NCBI RefSeq assembly: GCF_964253025.1
Contig: NZ_CAXUQC020000001.1
Location: 1,302,001 to 1,366,000 of the forward strand
From: Rhizobacter sp964253025
GTDB taxonomy: Bacteria; Pseudomonadota; Gammaproteobacteria; Burkholderiales; Burkholderiaceae_C
Direction: 5' to 3'
Length of the DNA stretch: 64,000 nt
Position numbers and translations under genes: made by a program. Within the stretch, counting starts at the first letter, position 1. Each line of letters begins with the position of its first letter. Of this stretch, positions 49,561-57,729 are shown in pieces. The notes beneath the pieces are model-generated. The model was not told the origin of the DNA, made no database searches, and worked only from the letters and a program-made list of their open reading frames with translations.

Positions 49561-51489
49561 ATGACCGACCCCAACCCGTCCCTGCCGATCGAGGCCGACA
49601 CCGACCCGGTGCGCCGCCAGCTGCTGAGCGATGTCGCGGCGTTGCCCGGCCTGCCGGGCGTGTACCGGTATTTCGACGCCCAGGATCAGGTGTTGTACGT
49701 CGGCAAGGCGCGGGACCTGAAGAAGCGCGTCTCGAGCTACTTCCAGAAGAACCACGGCGGCACCCGCATCGGCCACATGGTCAGCAAGATCGTGCGCATG
49801 GAGACGACGGTCGTGCGCTCCGAGGCCGAGGCGCTGCTGCTCGAGAACAACCTCATCAAGACGCTCAACCCGCGGTACAACATCCTGTTCCGCGACGACA
49901 AGAGCTACCCCTACCTGAAGATCGCCTCGCATGCGTTCCCACGCATGGCGTATTACCGTGGGTCGGTCGACCGCCGGCACCGCTACTTCGGCCCCTATCC
50001 CAGCGCATGGGCGGTGAAGGAATCCATCCAGTTGCTGCAGAAGGTGTTCCGGCTGCGCACCTGTGAGGACACCGTCTTCAACAACCGCACGCGGCCTTGC
50101 CTGCTGTACCAGATCAAGCGCTGCTCCGGGCCGTGCGTCGACTACATCTCGCAGGAAGACTATGCGCGTGACGTGATGAACGCCGAACGCTTCCTGCTGG
50201 GCGAGCAGCAGGAGGTGATGGACCGCCTGCAGGGCCAGATGATGTCGCATGCCGAGAAGCTCGAGTTCGAGCAGGCGGCCGAGATCCGCAACCAGCTGGG
50301 CGCGCTGTCATTGGTGCTGCACCAGCAGTCGGTCGAGGACAACCGCGGCGGCGACACCAAGGACGCCGACATCCTGGCCGTGAAGGTGCAGGGCGGGCGG
50401 GCCTGCGTCAACCTGGCCATGGTGCGGGGAGGGCGGCACCTGGGCGACCGGCCGTATTTCCCGACGCACGTGGACGACGCGACGGCGCTGTCGGCCGAGG
50501 ACCTGGCGGAACGTGGCGCCATGCCCAGTCCGGAAATCCAGGTGCTCGAGGCCTTCATCGCGCAGCACTACCTCGACAGCGCGGTGCCGCCGCTGCTCGT
50601 GCTGAGCCATCCGGTCGACAAGGCGCTCATCGAGGCGCTGTCGCTCCAGAGCGGGGTGAAGGTGACGGCGCAGACCCAGCCGCGCGAGCCGCGTCGGGCC
50701 TGGCTCGACATGTGCATCACCGGCGCCGACCTCAAGCTCACCCGGCTACTCTCTGAAGAAGGTTCGCAGCAGGCGCGCACGCGCGCGCTTGTCGACGCCC
50801 TGGAGGTCGAAGTCGACAACCTCGACACCTTTCGCATCGAGTGTTTCGACATCAGCCACACCGCCGGCGAGGCGACGCAGGCATCCTGCGTCGTGTTCGA
50901 GGGCCACAAGATGCAGAGCAGCCAGTACCGTCGCTACAACATCGAAGGCATCACCGGCGGCGACGACTATGCCGCCATGCGCCAGGTGCTGACGCGCCGC
51001 TACAGCAAGATGGTCGCCGCGGCGGAGGCCGGCACCGCCCGCCTGCCTGACCTGGTGCTGGTCGACGGCGGCCGGGGCCAGGTCAGCATGGCACGCGAGG
51101 TGTTCGAGGAGCTCGGCATCGACCTGCGCCTCATCGTCGGCGTCGAGAAGGGGGAGGGCCGCAAGGTGGGCCTCGAGGAACTGGTGTTCGCCGATGGTCG
51201 CGCGAAGGTCTACCTCGGACACGATTCGGCCGCACTGATGCTCGTGGCCCAGATCCGCGACGAGGCCCACCGCTTCGCCATCACCGGCATGCGGGCGCGT
51301 CGGGCGAGCGTGCGCACCAGCGGCAGCCGCCTGGAGGACATTCCCGGCGTCGGGCCGCGCAAACGAGCCAAGCTGCTGCAGCGCTTCGGAGGCGTACGTG
51401 GCGTCGGCGACGCCAGCATCGAAGACCTGCAGACGGTGGATGGCATTTCCAGAGAGTTGGCAGAGGAGATCTATCGTGCGTTGCATTGA
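49561..51489 (+). CDS. uvrC: Excinuclease ABC subunit C
   Basis: A 642-residue endonuclease of nucleotide excision repair, which cuts on both sides of the lesion with UvrB. ATG 49561 was chosen for the conserved start. The N-terminal GIY-YIG nuclease domain is LPGLPGVYRYFDAQDQVLYV then GKARDLKKRVSSYFQ, the UVR UvrB-binding motif is LEFEQAAEIRNQLGALSLVL, the RNase H-like domain follows (LDTFRIECFDISHTAGEATQ, LPDLVLVDGGRGQ), and two helix-hairpin-helix motifs end it (LEDIPGVGPRKRAKLLQRF). A lipoprotein gene (GTG at 51476) overlaps its end by 14 bases. Confidence 0.96.
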   Translation: MTDPNPSLPIEADTDPVRRQLLSDVAALPGLPGVYRYFDAQDQVLYVGKARDLKKRVSSYFQKNHGGTRIGHMVSKIVRMETTVVRSEAEALLLENNLIKTLNPRYNILFRDDKSYPYLKIASHAFPRMAYYRGSVDRRHRYFGPYPSAWAVKESIQLLQKVFRLRTCEDTVFNNRTRPCLLYQIKRCSGPCVDYISQEDYARDVMNAERFLLGEQQEVMDRLQGQMMSHAEKLEFEQAAEIRNQLGALSLVLHQQSVEDNRGGDTKDADILAVKVQGGRACVNLAMVRGGRHLGDRPYFPTHVDDATALSAEDLAERGAMPSPEIQVLEAFIAQHYLDSAVPPLLVLSHPVDKALIEALSLQSGVKVTAQTQPREPRRAWLDMCITGADLKLTRLLSEEGSQQARTRALVDALEVEVDNLDTFRIECFDISHTAGEATQASCVVFEGHKMQSSQYRRYNIEGITGGDDYAAMRQVLTRRYSKMVAAAEAGTARLPDLVLVDGGRGQVSMAREVFEELGIDLRLIVGVEKGEGRKVGLEELVFADGRAKVYLGHDSAALMLVAQIRDEAHRFAITGMRARRASVRTSGSRLEDIPGVGPRKRAKLLQRFGGVRGVGDASIEDLQTVDGISRELAEEIYRALH

Positions 51490-51943
51490 ACCGCGCCTGG
51501 CACTGGCCACCGTCTTGCTGGTGCTGGCCGGTTGCGCCAGCGGGCCATCGGGCAAGCCGTCCGGCAACCCGCCGCTGATCGCCGAGCCGCCCACGCAGCT
51601 GGCTCCGCCGGCCAAGCTGCGTTCCATGCACGAAGTCCAGGTCCAAGCCGCGATGCGGCTGGTCGCGGCGCATCCCAATGGCACGTACGAGGGCGACCCG
51701 CCCGAAGTGCTGCTCGCCATTCCGGTGCTGGAGGTCGAATTGAACGGCAACGGCAGCGTTCGCCGCATCGAGGTGCTGCGTTTGCCGGGCCAGGCGCCGG
51801 AAACCACGCAGATCGCCATCGATGCGGTGCACCGCGCCGCGCCCTTCGGCAGCGTGTCGCACCTGCCCAAACCGTGGAAGTTCGTCGAGGTGTTCCTGTT
51901 CCAGGACGACCGTCGTTTCAAGCCGCGCACGCTCGATCGCTGA
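51476..51943 (+). CDS. Lipoprotein with TonB C-terminal-like domain
   Basis: A 155-residue lipoprotein. The start is GTG 51476, with AGAGGAGAT just upstream, and overlaps the uvrC end by 14 bases. A signal peptide (ALATVLLVLAGC) places the lipobox Cys near residue 18. A Pro/Gly-rich stretch precedes a TonB-C-like beta domain with VLEVELNGNGSVRRIEVLRL, and its C-terminus has HLPKPWKFVEVFLFQDDRRF. Its role is unknown. It may link the envelope to a neighbouring function, but it is probably just coupled to uvrC transcription. pgsA follows 54 bases later. Confidence 0.7.
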   Translation: MRCIEPRLALATVLLVLAGCASGPSGKPSGNPPLIAEPPTQLAPPAKLRSMHEVQVQAAMRLVAAHPNGTYEGDPPEVLLAIPVLEVELNGNGSVRRIEVLRLPGQAPETTQIAIDAVHRAAPFGSVSHLPKPWKFVEVFLFQDDRRFKPRTLDR

Positions 51944-51997
51944 ACGCGGTTCGTGCGATGAACGGTGCGGCAGCCGGAACTTCGGCACAATGCCCGC

Positions 51998-52567
51998 ATG
52001 TTCTTCAATCTTCCCACCCTGCTGACCTGGGCGCGCATCGTCGCCATTCCGTTGATCGTCGGGGTGTTCTATCTTGAAGCCCTGACCGAGCCGACGCGCA
52101 ATCTCATTGCGACCGTGCTCTTTGTCGTCTTCGCGCTCACCGACTGGGCCGACGGCTACCTGGCGCGGCGGATGAAGCTCACGTCCTCGTTCGGTGCCTT
52201 CCTCGACCCGGTCGCCGACAAGTTCCTCGTCTGCGCCGCGTTGCTGGTGCTGGTGCACCTGGGGCGCGTGCACGCGCTCGTGGCGCTCGTCATCATCGGA
52301 CGCGAGATCGCCATCTCGGCGCTTCGCGAATGGATGGCCCAGATCGGCGCTTCTCGCAGCGTGGCCGTGCACATGGTGGGCAAGCTCAAGACGGCCGTGC
52401 AGATGACCGCCATTCCCTTCCTGCTGTACCACGGCACGCTGTTCGGCTTCTTCGATACGCAGTTGTGGGGCACCGTCCTCATCTACCTGTCGGCTGTGCT
52501 CACCATCTGGTCGATGGTCTATTACCTGCAAAAGGCATTGCCGGAGATCCGCGCGAAGGCGCGCTGA
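51998..52567 (+). CDS. pgsA: CDP-diacylglycerol--glycerol-3-phosphate 3-phosphatidyltransferase
   Basis: A 189-residue inner-membrane enzyme that makes phosphatidylglycerol phosphate, the first step toward phosphatidylglycerol and cardiolipin. It has the CDP-alcohol phosphotransferase motif DWADGYLARRMK then FGAFLDPVADK (D-G-x2-A-R-x8-G-x3-D-x3-D), and six membrane segments. Start ATG 51998 (MFFNLPTLLTWARIVAIPLI) is the typical family start. It is preceded by the uvrC-lipoprotein pair and followed by a DMT transporter, so the four rightward genes may be one operon. Confidence 0.95.
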   Translation: MFFNLPTLLTWARIVAIPLIVGVFYLEALTEPTRNLIATVLFVVFALTDWADGYLARRMKLTSSFGAFLDPVADKFLVCAALLVLVHLGRVHALVALVIIGREIAISALREWMAQIGASRSVAVHMVGKLKTAVQMTAIPFLLYHGTLFGFFDTQLWGTVLIYLSAVLTIWSMVYYLQKALPEIRAKAR

Positions 52568-52586
52568 CCCACTTTCCCCGCCTTAC

Positions 52587-53498
52587 ATGCGCAGTGCCGA
52601 CTCCTGGTTGATCCGGGCCATGCCCGCGATCTTCATTCCCGTGTGGAGCACCGGCTTCATCGTCGCCCGCTACGGCATGCCGCATGCGCCACCGCTCACC
52701 TTCCTCGGGTGGCGCTATGCGCTGTCCATGCTCTGTTTCCTGGCATGGATCGCCTGGTCGCGCCCGGCCTGGCCGCGCGACCGCGCGCAGTGGTTTCACC
52801 TGGCCGTGACCGGCGTGCTGATGCATGGTGGATACCTGGGTGGCGTGTGGGCGGCGGTGAAGGCCGGCATGGGCGCGGGCACCATCGCGCTGCTGGTCGG
52901 TCTGCAGCCAGTCCTGACCGCGGTGTGGCTGAGCCGCCAGTCGGCGCCTGCCGGTGGCGCGCATGCGGTATCGCGCCGGCAATGGGCCGGCCTGGTGCTG
53001 GGCTTCCTCGGCCTGCTGCTGGTGGTATGGCACAAGCTCGGCGCCGGTGAAATCACACGCTTCAACCTCCTGCTCGCCCTGGTGGCCTTGCTCTCGATCA
53101 CCGCGGGCACGCTCTACCAGAAGCGCCATGTGCTGCCCTGCGACGTGCGCACGGCCAACACGGTGCAACTCGGTGCGGCGCTGCTCGTCACCTTGCCCTT
53201 CGTGCCGTTCGAACAGGAGGCTGTCGTGCTGCATCCGCACTTCATCGGTGCGCTGGCCTGGTCGGTCGTCGGGCTGACGGTGGGTGGCAGTTCGTTGCTC
53301 TACATGCTCATCCAGCGAGGTGCCGCCGCCCAGGTGACCAGCCTGATGTACCTCGTGCCGCCTTGCACGGCGCTGCTGGCATGGCTGCTGTTCGGCGAAC
53401 CGATCACGCTCGTGATGGTGGCCGGCATGGTGCTCATCGCCCTGGCAGTGGGGCTCGTCGTGAGGGCGCCTGCCACGCCGCCACGCGCGGCGGCGTGA
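52587..53498 (+). CDS. DMT-family (EamA) transporter
   Basis: A 303-residue ten-helix drug/metabolite transporter. Start ATG 52587. Signatures are IPVWSTGFIVARYGMPHAPP, the first EamA repeat, and a second repeat with LLYMLIQRGAAAQVTSLMYL and VPPCTALLAWLLFGEPITLV. The substrate is unknown. It begins 19 bases after pgsA and is probably transcribed with it. Confidence 0.88.
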   Translation: MRSADSWLIRAMPAIFIPVWSTGFIVARYGMPHAPPLTFLGWRYALSMLCFLAWIAWSRPAWPRDRAQWFHLAVTGVLMHGGYLGGVWAAVKAGMGAGTIALLVGLQPVLTAVWLSRQSAPAGGAHAVSRRQWAGLVLGFLGLLLVVWHKLGAGEITRFNLLLALVALLSITAGTLYQKRHVLPCDVRTANTVQLGAALLVTLPFVPFEQEAVVLHPHFIGALAWSVVGLTVGGSSLLYMLIQRGAAAQVTSLMYLVPPCTALLAWLLFGEPITLVMVAGMVLIALAVGLVVRAPATPPRAAA

Positions 53499-53577
53499 CC
53501 TTGGTTGTCAAGCGTGGAAGCACGCTGGGAGGGGCTCCGCCGATGCAGTTGATTACGCATAGAATCCCCTTCCGCGC

Positions 53578-53606
53578 TTGACACTGGGTATCCCTGCGGC
53601 TGTAAT
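53578..53606 (+). promoter_or_regulatory. Sigma-70 promoter of hupB
   Basis: TTGACA (53578-53583), a 17-base spacer and TGTAAT (53601-53606) form a strong sigma-70 promoter 82 bases before the hupB start. Confidence 0.8.
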
Positions 53607-53687
53607 CGTTCGAGCCGCCCTGAGGCCGCCGCACGGCCAAGCACCGCCCGAATTCCTGTGAGACACCTTTAAAGACGAGGTACCTAC

Positions 53688-53960
53688 GTGAACAAATCCG
53701 AATTGATTGAGCACATTGCCAAACAGGCCGACATTTCGAAAGCTGCGGCAACGCGCGCACTGGAAGCCCTCATCGGTGGTGTCAAATCAACCCTCAAGAA
53801 AAACAACAGCGTCTCGCTGGTGGGCTTCGGAACCTTCAGTGTCACGAAACGCGCGGCCCGTGCCGGCCGCAATCCGCGCACCGGCGCAGCCATCAAGATC
53901 AAGGCCGCCAAGGTGCCCAAGTTCCGTCCGGGCAAGGCCCTCAAGGACGCACTGAACTGA
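53688..53960 (+). CDS. hupB: HU-family DNA-binding protein
   Basis: A 90-residue nucleoid protein that bends DNA as a dimer. The start is GTG 53688, about seven bases after GAGG. It begins MNKSELIEHIAKQADISKAA and has the arm signature GFGTFSVTKRAARAGRNPRT (DNA-binding beta arm with the conserved Pro), and ends KVPKFRPGKALKDALN. Codon use is biased as expected of an abundant protein. It is followed by a hairpin and tRNA-Val, then ppiD, a layout common in betaproteobacteria. Confidence 0.97.
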   Translation: MNKSELIEHIAKQADISKAAATRALEALIGGVKSTLKKNNSVSLVGFGTFSVTKRAARAGRNPRTGAAIKIKAAKVPKFRPGKALKDALN

Positions 53961-53966
53961 TGAACC

Positions 53967-53989
53967 TGGAGCCCGGCGATCGGGCTCCA
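53967..53989 (+). terminator. Hairpin after hupB
   Basis: TGGAGCCCG-GCGAT-CGGGCTCCA, a perfect 9-base stem, lies seven bases after the stop. It lacks a U tail, so it may be a processing or weak termination element before the tRNA. Confidence 0.5.
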
Positions 53990-54011
53990 CGCAAGTGAAG
54001 CAGTTGTTCTC

Positions 54012-54087
54012 GGGTGCTTAGCTCAGTTGGTAGAGCGGCGCCCTTACAAGGCGTAGGTCGGGGGTTCGAGCCCCTCAGCACCCACCA
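54012..54087 (+). tRNA. tRNA-Val(TAC)
   Basis: A 76-base cloverleaf from GGGTGCTTAGCTCAGTTGG to an encoded CCA. The anticodon loop is CTTACAA, giving anticodon TAC, read as UAC for GUA/GUG valine codons. The acceptor stem GGGTGCT/AGCACCC and the T arm GGGTTCGAGCCC are intact. It lies 51 bases after hupB. Confidence 0.96.
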
Positions 54088-54099
54088 CTCGGGGCAACG

Positions 54100-54181
54100 C
54101 CCGGTTCGCTGCGAACCGGGGCCGGCAGTAGACTAAAATCCCGCGATTCACTGCGCAAAGGCGAACCTTGGTTCGCCTTTG
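54100..54181 (+). terminator. Two hairpins between tRNA-Val and ppiD
   Basis: CCCGGTTCG-CTG-CGAACCGGG (54100-54120) lies 12 bases after the tRNA end. CAAAGGCGAACC-TT-GGTTCGCCTTTG (54156-54181) is a 12-base perfect stem before ppiD. A TAAAAT hexamer between them (54134-54139) is a candidate -10 for ppiD. Confidence 0.55.
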
Positions 54182-54265
54182 TCGCATCTGAAGAATCGCG
54201 AAAGCCCACAAGAAAACCAGAAGGGGCTCGCCTCCTTCAGACCGCTTCCACCGTTCGAGGCCCAG

Positions 54266-56209
54266 ATGTTCGAAACCATCCGTTCCTATTCGCGCGTCCT
54301 GATGTACATCCTCGTGCCGTTGATCATCGGCTCGTTCGTGTTCGTCGGCGTCGACAGCTATTTCAACCTGCGCGAGACCGGCAACGAGGCCGTGGCCCGC
54401 GTGGATGGGCAGGACATCCGACAAAGCGAGTGGGACGCATCGTTCCGCGAGTCGGTCGAGCAGTTCCGCCGGCAGGCGCCCGGTCTGGACCTGCGCATGT
54501 TCGAGACGCCCGAGATGAAGCGCCAGGCACTCGATGAACTCGTGCGCGAGCGCGTCATGCGAGTCGCCGCGAACAAGAACGGCTTCCTGACGACGGACGA
54601 CCGCCTGCTGAACTTCTATCGCAACGACCCGCAGTTCGCCCCGTTCCGCGGACCCGACGGCAACATCGATCGCGCGCGCCTCGAGATGGCGCTGGCCGCA
54701 CAAGGCATGACGGTGCAGGGCCTGGAAGCCCGCATGCGCGACATGCTGGCGCTGCGCCAGGTGTCGCAGGGAATCACCGGCACCGTGATCGCGCCGCCCG
54801 CCGTTGCCGGCACGGCGCTCGATGCGATGTACCAGCAGCGCGAGGCGCAGATCGAGCGCTTCGATGCCGGCGCCTACGCCGCCAAGGTCAACCCGACCGA
54901 TGCCGAGATCGAGGCCTACTACAAGGACCCGGCCCACCAGGCCCAGTTCCAGTCGACCGAGCAGGCTGACATCGAGTACGTCGTGCTCGACCTCGAGGCC
55001 GTGAAGAAGGGCATCACCGTCACGGACGAAGCGCTCAAGTCGTACTACACGCAGAACGAGCAGCGCTTCACCGCGCCCGAGGAACGCAAGGCACGCCACA
55101 TCCTCATCAAGGCGGGCACGGGTGCCTCCGACGCCGAGCGTTCGGCCGCCAAGGCCAAGGCCGAGTCCTTGCAGGCATCGCTCGTCGCGAACCCCGCGAC
55201 GTTTGCCGACGTGGCACGCAAGGAATCGCAGGACCCGGGTACCGCCGAGCGCGGTGGCGAGGTCGACACCTTCATTGCACGAGGCGACACCGACAAGGCC
55301 TACGAGACGGCGCTCTTCGGGCTCAAGCCCAACGAGGTGAGCGGCGTGGTGCCAACGTCCGAGGGCTTCTACATCATCCAGTTGCACGCCGTGCGTGGCG
55401 GCGAGAAGCGCAGCTTCGACGCGGTGCGCGCCGAGCTCGAGAACGAGGTCCGCACGCAGCAGGCCCAGTCCCGCTATGCCGAGGCGGCCAACGAGTTCAC
55501 GAACACCGTCTATGAGCAGTCCGACAGCTTGAAGCCCATTGCCGAGAAGCTCAAGCTCGAGATCCGCACTGCCAAGGGCGTGGCGCGCGCGCCGCAGCAG
55601 GGGGCAGAAGGGCCGCTCGCCTCGCCCAAGCTGCTGGAAGCCATCTTTTCGAGCGATGCCTTGCGCAACAAGCGCAACACCGAGGCCGTGGAAACCCAGT
55701 CGAACCAGCTGACGGCGGCGCGCGTCACCGAATACCGGCCCGCCGCCTTGCGTCCGCTGGCCGAGGTGCGCGACCTGGTGAAGCAGCGCCTGGTCGCAAC
55801 GCAGGCGGCCGCGCTGGCCCGCAAGGAGGGTGAGGCTCGCCTGGCGGCCGCCAAGGCGGCGCCGGCCACGGCGTTCGCCCAGCCGGCCGTGACCTTGTCG
55901 CGCGCCAAGGCCGACGAGTTCCCACGCGACATCGTGGACGCCGTCCTGAAGGCCCCGGCCACGGGCCTGCCGGCGGTGGTGGGGGTGGACCTGCAGGACC
56001 GGGGCTTTGCCGTCGTCCGTGTCACCAAGGTGCTCGGTCGCGACCCGGTCGCCGCCGATCCGAAGCAGGCCGGCGCCCAGTACGCGCAAGCGTGGGCAGC
56101 GGCTGAATCGGAGGCCTACTACCAGTCCCTCAAGACCCGGTACAAGGCCAAGGTGCTGGTGGGCGATGCGCCCGCACAAAATTCCTCTGAAGTCGGCGTC
56201 GCCAAATGA
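54266..56209 (+). CDS. ppiD: Periplasmic folding chaperone / peptidyl-prolyl isomerase PpiD
   Basis: A 647-residue SurA N-terminal-domain protein anchored in the inner membrane by one N-terminal helix (YILVPLIIGSFVFVGVDSYF, residues 14-33), with the rest in the periplasm. SurA_N-like helices (about 40-200) are followed by a parvulin domain (about 265-365: ARHILIKAGTGASD, FADVARKESQDPGTAERGGE, LKPNEVSGVVPTSEGFYIIQ) and a second helical domain. PpiD assists folding of exported outer-membrane proteins. ATG 54266 was chosen because the frame upstream lacks the family. tRNA-His follows after 32 bases. Confidence 0.95.
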   Translation: MFETIRSYSRVLMYILVPLIIGSFVFVGVDSYFNLRETGNEAVARVDGQDIRQSEWDASFRESVEQFRRQAPGLDLRMFETPEMKRQALDELVRERVMRVAANKNGFLTTDDRLLNFYRNDPQFAPFRGPDGNIDRARLEMALAAQGMTVQGLEARMRDMLALRQVSQGITGTVIAPPAVAGTALDAMYQQREAQIERFDAGAYAAKVNPTDAEIEAYYKDPAHQAQFQSTEQADIEYVVLDLEAVKKGITVTDEALKSYYTQNEQRFTAPEERKARHILIKAGTGASDAERSAAKAKAESLQASLVANPATFADVARKESQDPGTAERGGEVDTFIARGDTDKAYETALFGLKPNEVSGVVPTSEGFYIIQLHAVRGGEKRSFDAVRAELENEVRTQQAQSRYAEAANEFTNTVYEQSDSLKPIAEKLKLEIRTAKGVARAPQQGAEGPLASPKLLEAIFSSDALRNKRNTEAVETQSNQLTAARVTEYRPAALRPLAEVRDLVKQRLVATQAAALARKEGEARLAAAKAAPATAFAQPAVTLSRAKADEFPRDIVDAVLKAPATGLPAVVGVDLQDRGFAVVRVTKVLGRDPVAADPKQAGAQYAQAWAAAESEAYYQSLKTRYKAKVLVGDAPAQNSSEVGVAK

Positions 56210-56241
56210 AGAAACCCAGGCTATAATCTCAGGCTTACTAC

Positions 56242-56318
56242 GGTGGCTGTAGCTCAGTTGGTAGAGTCCAGGATTGTGATTCCTGTTGTCGTGGGTTCGA
56301 GCCCCATCAGCCACCCCA
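56242..56318 (+). tRNA. tRNA-His(GTG)
   Basis: A cloverleaf from G-1 GTGGCTG to an encoded CCA. The extra G at -1, typical of tRNA-His, is encoded. The anticodon loop is TTGTGAT, giving anticodon GTG. The acceptor stem GTGGCTG/CAGCCAC has one mismatch-free pairing and a C discriminator, as in proteobacterial tRNA-His. A TATAAT at 56222-56227 gives a good -10, but a clear -35 is missing. Confidence 0.96.
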
Positions 56319-56331
56319 AAACACGCTAGGC

Positions 56332-56358
56332 AAAACAGGCACTTCGGTGCCTGTTTTT
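56332..56358 (+). terminator. Rho-independent terminator of tRNA-His
   Basis: AAAACAGGCAC-TTCG-GTGCCTGTTTT with a UUCG loop and trailing Ts (56354-56358), 14 bases after the tRNA end. It is one of the clearest terminators in the window. Confidence 0.9.
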
Positions 56359-56497
56359 GTTTGTGCTTGGCGTTTGGTCGCGGGCCGCGCCCGCCGAGCA
56401 GCTTTCGGCCCGCGCGTCCCCTCGCGATGTCGCGCCGTCAGCGTGGCCGGCCGGAAGCAGCCCCGGGGCCGCGAGCGGCACCCGGGCTGCGCGGGCG

Positions 56498-56863
56498 CTA
56501 GAAGCGCTTGGCCGCCTGTGCCGACGCGGTTGCCGGTGCGCTCGTGCGGCTCTCTTCCTGGGTCGCGCCCGGGCCGGTCGCGGCGGCGGCGCCCGTCGCC
56601 GTCCCCGCAGGTTGCGCGCTCGCGGTGGGCGTATCGATCGCCGGGCCGGCGGCCGAACCGCCAGCGCCGGACACGCCCTGTGCGCCGGCCACGGCCCCGG
56701 TCGCCGCGCCGACAACGGCGCCGGCCAAGCTGCCGACCGGTCCGGCGGCAATGCCGGTGACGGCGCCCACGGCAGCGCCGACGGCGCCGCCCAGCACTGC
56801 GCCGGCGGGGTTGGAACGCACGGTGTCGGAGGTCTTCACTTCATCATCGGGCTTCGGGCTCAT
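56498..56863 (-). CDS. Glycine-zipper protein of unknown function
   Basis: A 121-residue protein. ATG 56863 follows AGGAG. After a charged start (MSPKPDDEVKTSDTV) it has an Ala/Gly-rich stretch (GAVLGGAVGAAVGAVTGIAA, residues 20-60), which is a glycine-zipper-like membrane segment, and a low-complexity Ala/Thr/Gly tail. It might insert in a membrane or form oligomers. It has no signal peptide. I do not recognise a function. Confidence 0.55.
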   Translation of the reverse strand: MSPKPDDEVKTSDTVRSNPAGAVLGGAVGAAVGAVTGIAAGPVGSLAGAVVGAATGAVAGAQGVSGAGGSAAGPAIDTPTASAQPAGTATGAAAATGPGATQEESRTSAPATASAQAAKRF

Positions 56864-56998
56864 GCGCGTCTCCTGGACTTTGCGGCCGGCGGACATCGCC
56901 AGCCCTGTTCAAGAATCCGGCAATCGCCGTTCCCCCGGCAACCTCGAAATCCTGGAGCGCGCCGGCTCGACCGGTCCGATGCCCGGAGGGCGCGCGCC

Positions 56999-57634
56999 TC
57001 AAGCGAGCTTGCGGGCCCGCTGGTTGGACATCACGATGTTGTCCTTCTCGAGCCGCTGCCCGGACTTCAGTGCGGCGATCCAGTCATCGGTCCGCGTGAC
57101 GGCGGCGAAGTTGCTGTGAAAGACGACGCCGAACACGCGATGGATCTCTTCGGCCGAGGCAGTGCCCGCCGCGTTGGCATAGGGCAATGAACCGGCAGCG
57201 TCCGACAGCCATTCGACCTCGAGGCCCCGGTGCATGGCTTCGAAAATGGTCGATGCGTCGCAGTTGTGCGTCATGTAGCCCGCGATGCTGAGGGTGTCGA
57301 TGTGATGTGCTTCGAGCCATGCCGCGAAGTCGGTCTCCGTGAACACGCTCGCGAACGCCTTCGTGATCAGGTGGTCATGCGGCCGCCGAGCCACCTCGGG
57401 GTGCAGCTGGCCGTGGGGTGCGTCGGCCTGGAAGACCGGTGCGCCGGCCGGGGCGTGGTGGCGCACGACCACCACTGGAACGCCGGCGGCAGCGGCGGCG
57501 TCCATCGCGCGGGTGACGTTCGGCAGGGTGCTCTCGATGGGTGGGTACTCGATCGGGAGTCCGCCGCCGGCGAAGTACTCGTTCTGGACGTCGATCACGA
57601 CCAGGGCGCGGCGGGGAGCAGTGGAGGGGTTCAT
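56999..57634 (-). CDS. Isochorismatase-like cysteine hydrolase
   Basis: A 211-residue hydrolase. Start ATG 57634 (MNPSTAPRRALVVIDVQNEY). The catalytic triad of the family is in place: Asp15 (VIDVQNEYF), Lys92 (LITKAFASVF) and Cys125 (YMTHNCDAST). Members hydrolyse amides such as nicotinamide or N-carbamoyl compounds, but a specific substrate is not evident. The gene is divergent from the GlxA-type regulator gene at 57730 (95-base gap), which is a likely control arrangement. Confidence 0.85.
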   Translation of the reverse strand: MNPSTAPRRALVVIDVQNEYFAGGGLPIEYPPIESTLPNVTRAMDAAAAAGVPVVVVRHHAPAGAPVFQADAPHGQLHPEVARRPHDHLITKAFASVFTETDFAAWLEAHHIDTLSIAGYMTHNCDASTIFEAMHRGLEVEWLSDAAGSLPYANAAGTASAEEIHRVFGVVFHSNFAAVTRTDDWIAALKSGQRLEKDNIVMSNQRARKLA

Positions 57635-57729
57635 GAGAGGGTCCTGATGCGGTGGGGAAGCCTTCATTGTTCAGGCCGGCTTGCCATCGCGAAAGTGGCC
57701 CGAATGACAATCTTCGATAAGATCGGGCC

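Noticed and set aside
54044..56314. Minus-strand open frame of 756 codons
   Set aside because: It covers ppiD antisense and both flanking tRNA genes, and its product matches no family.
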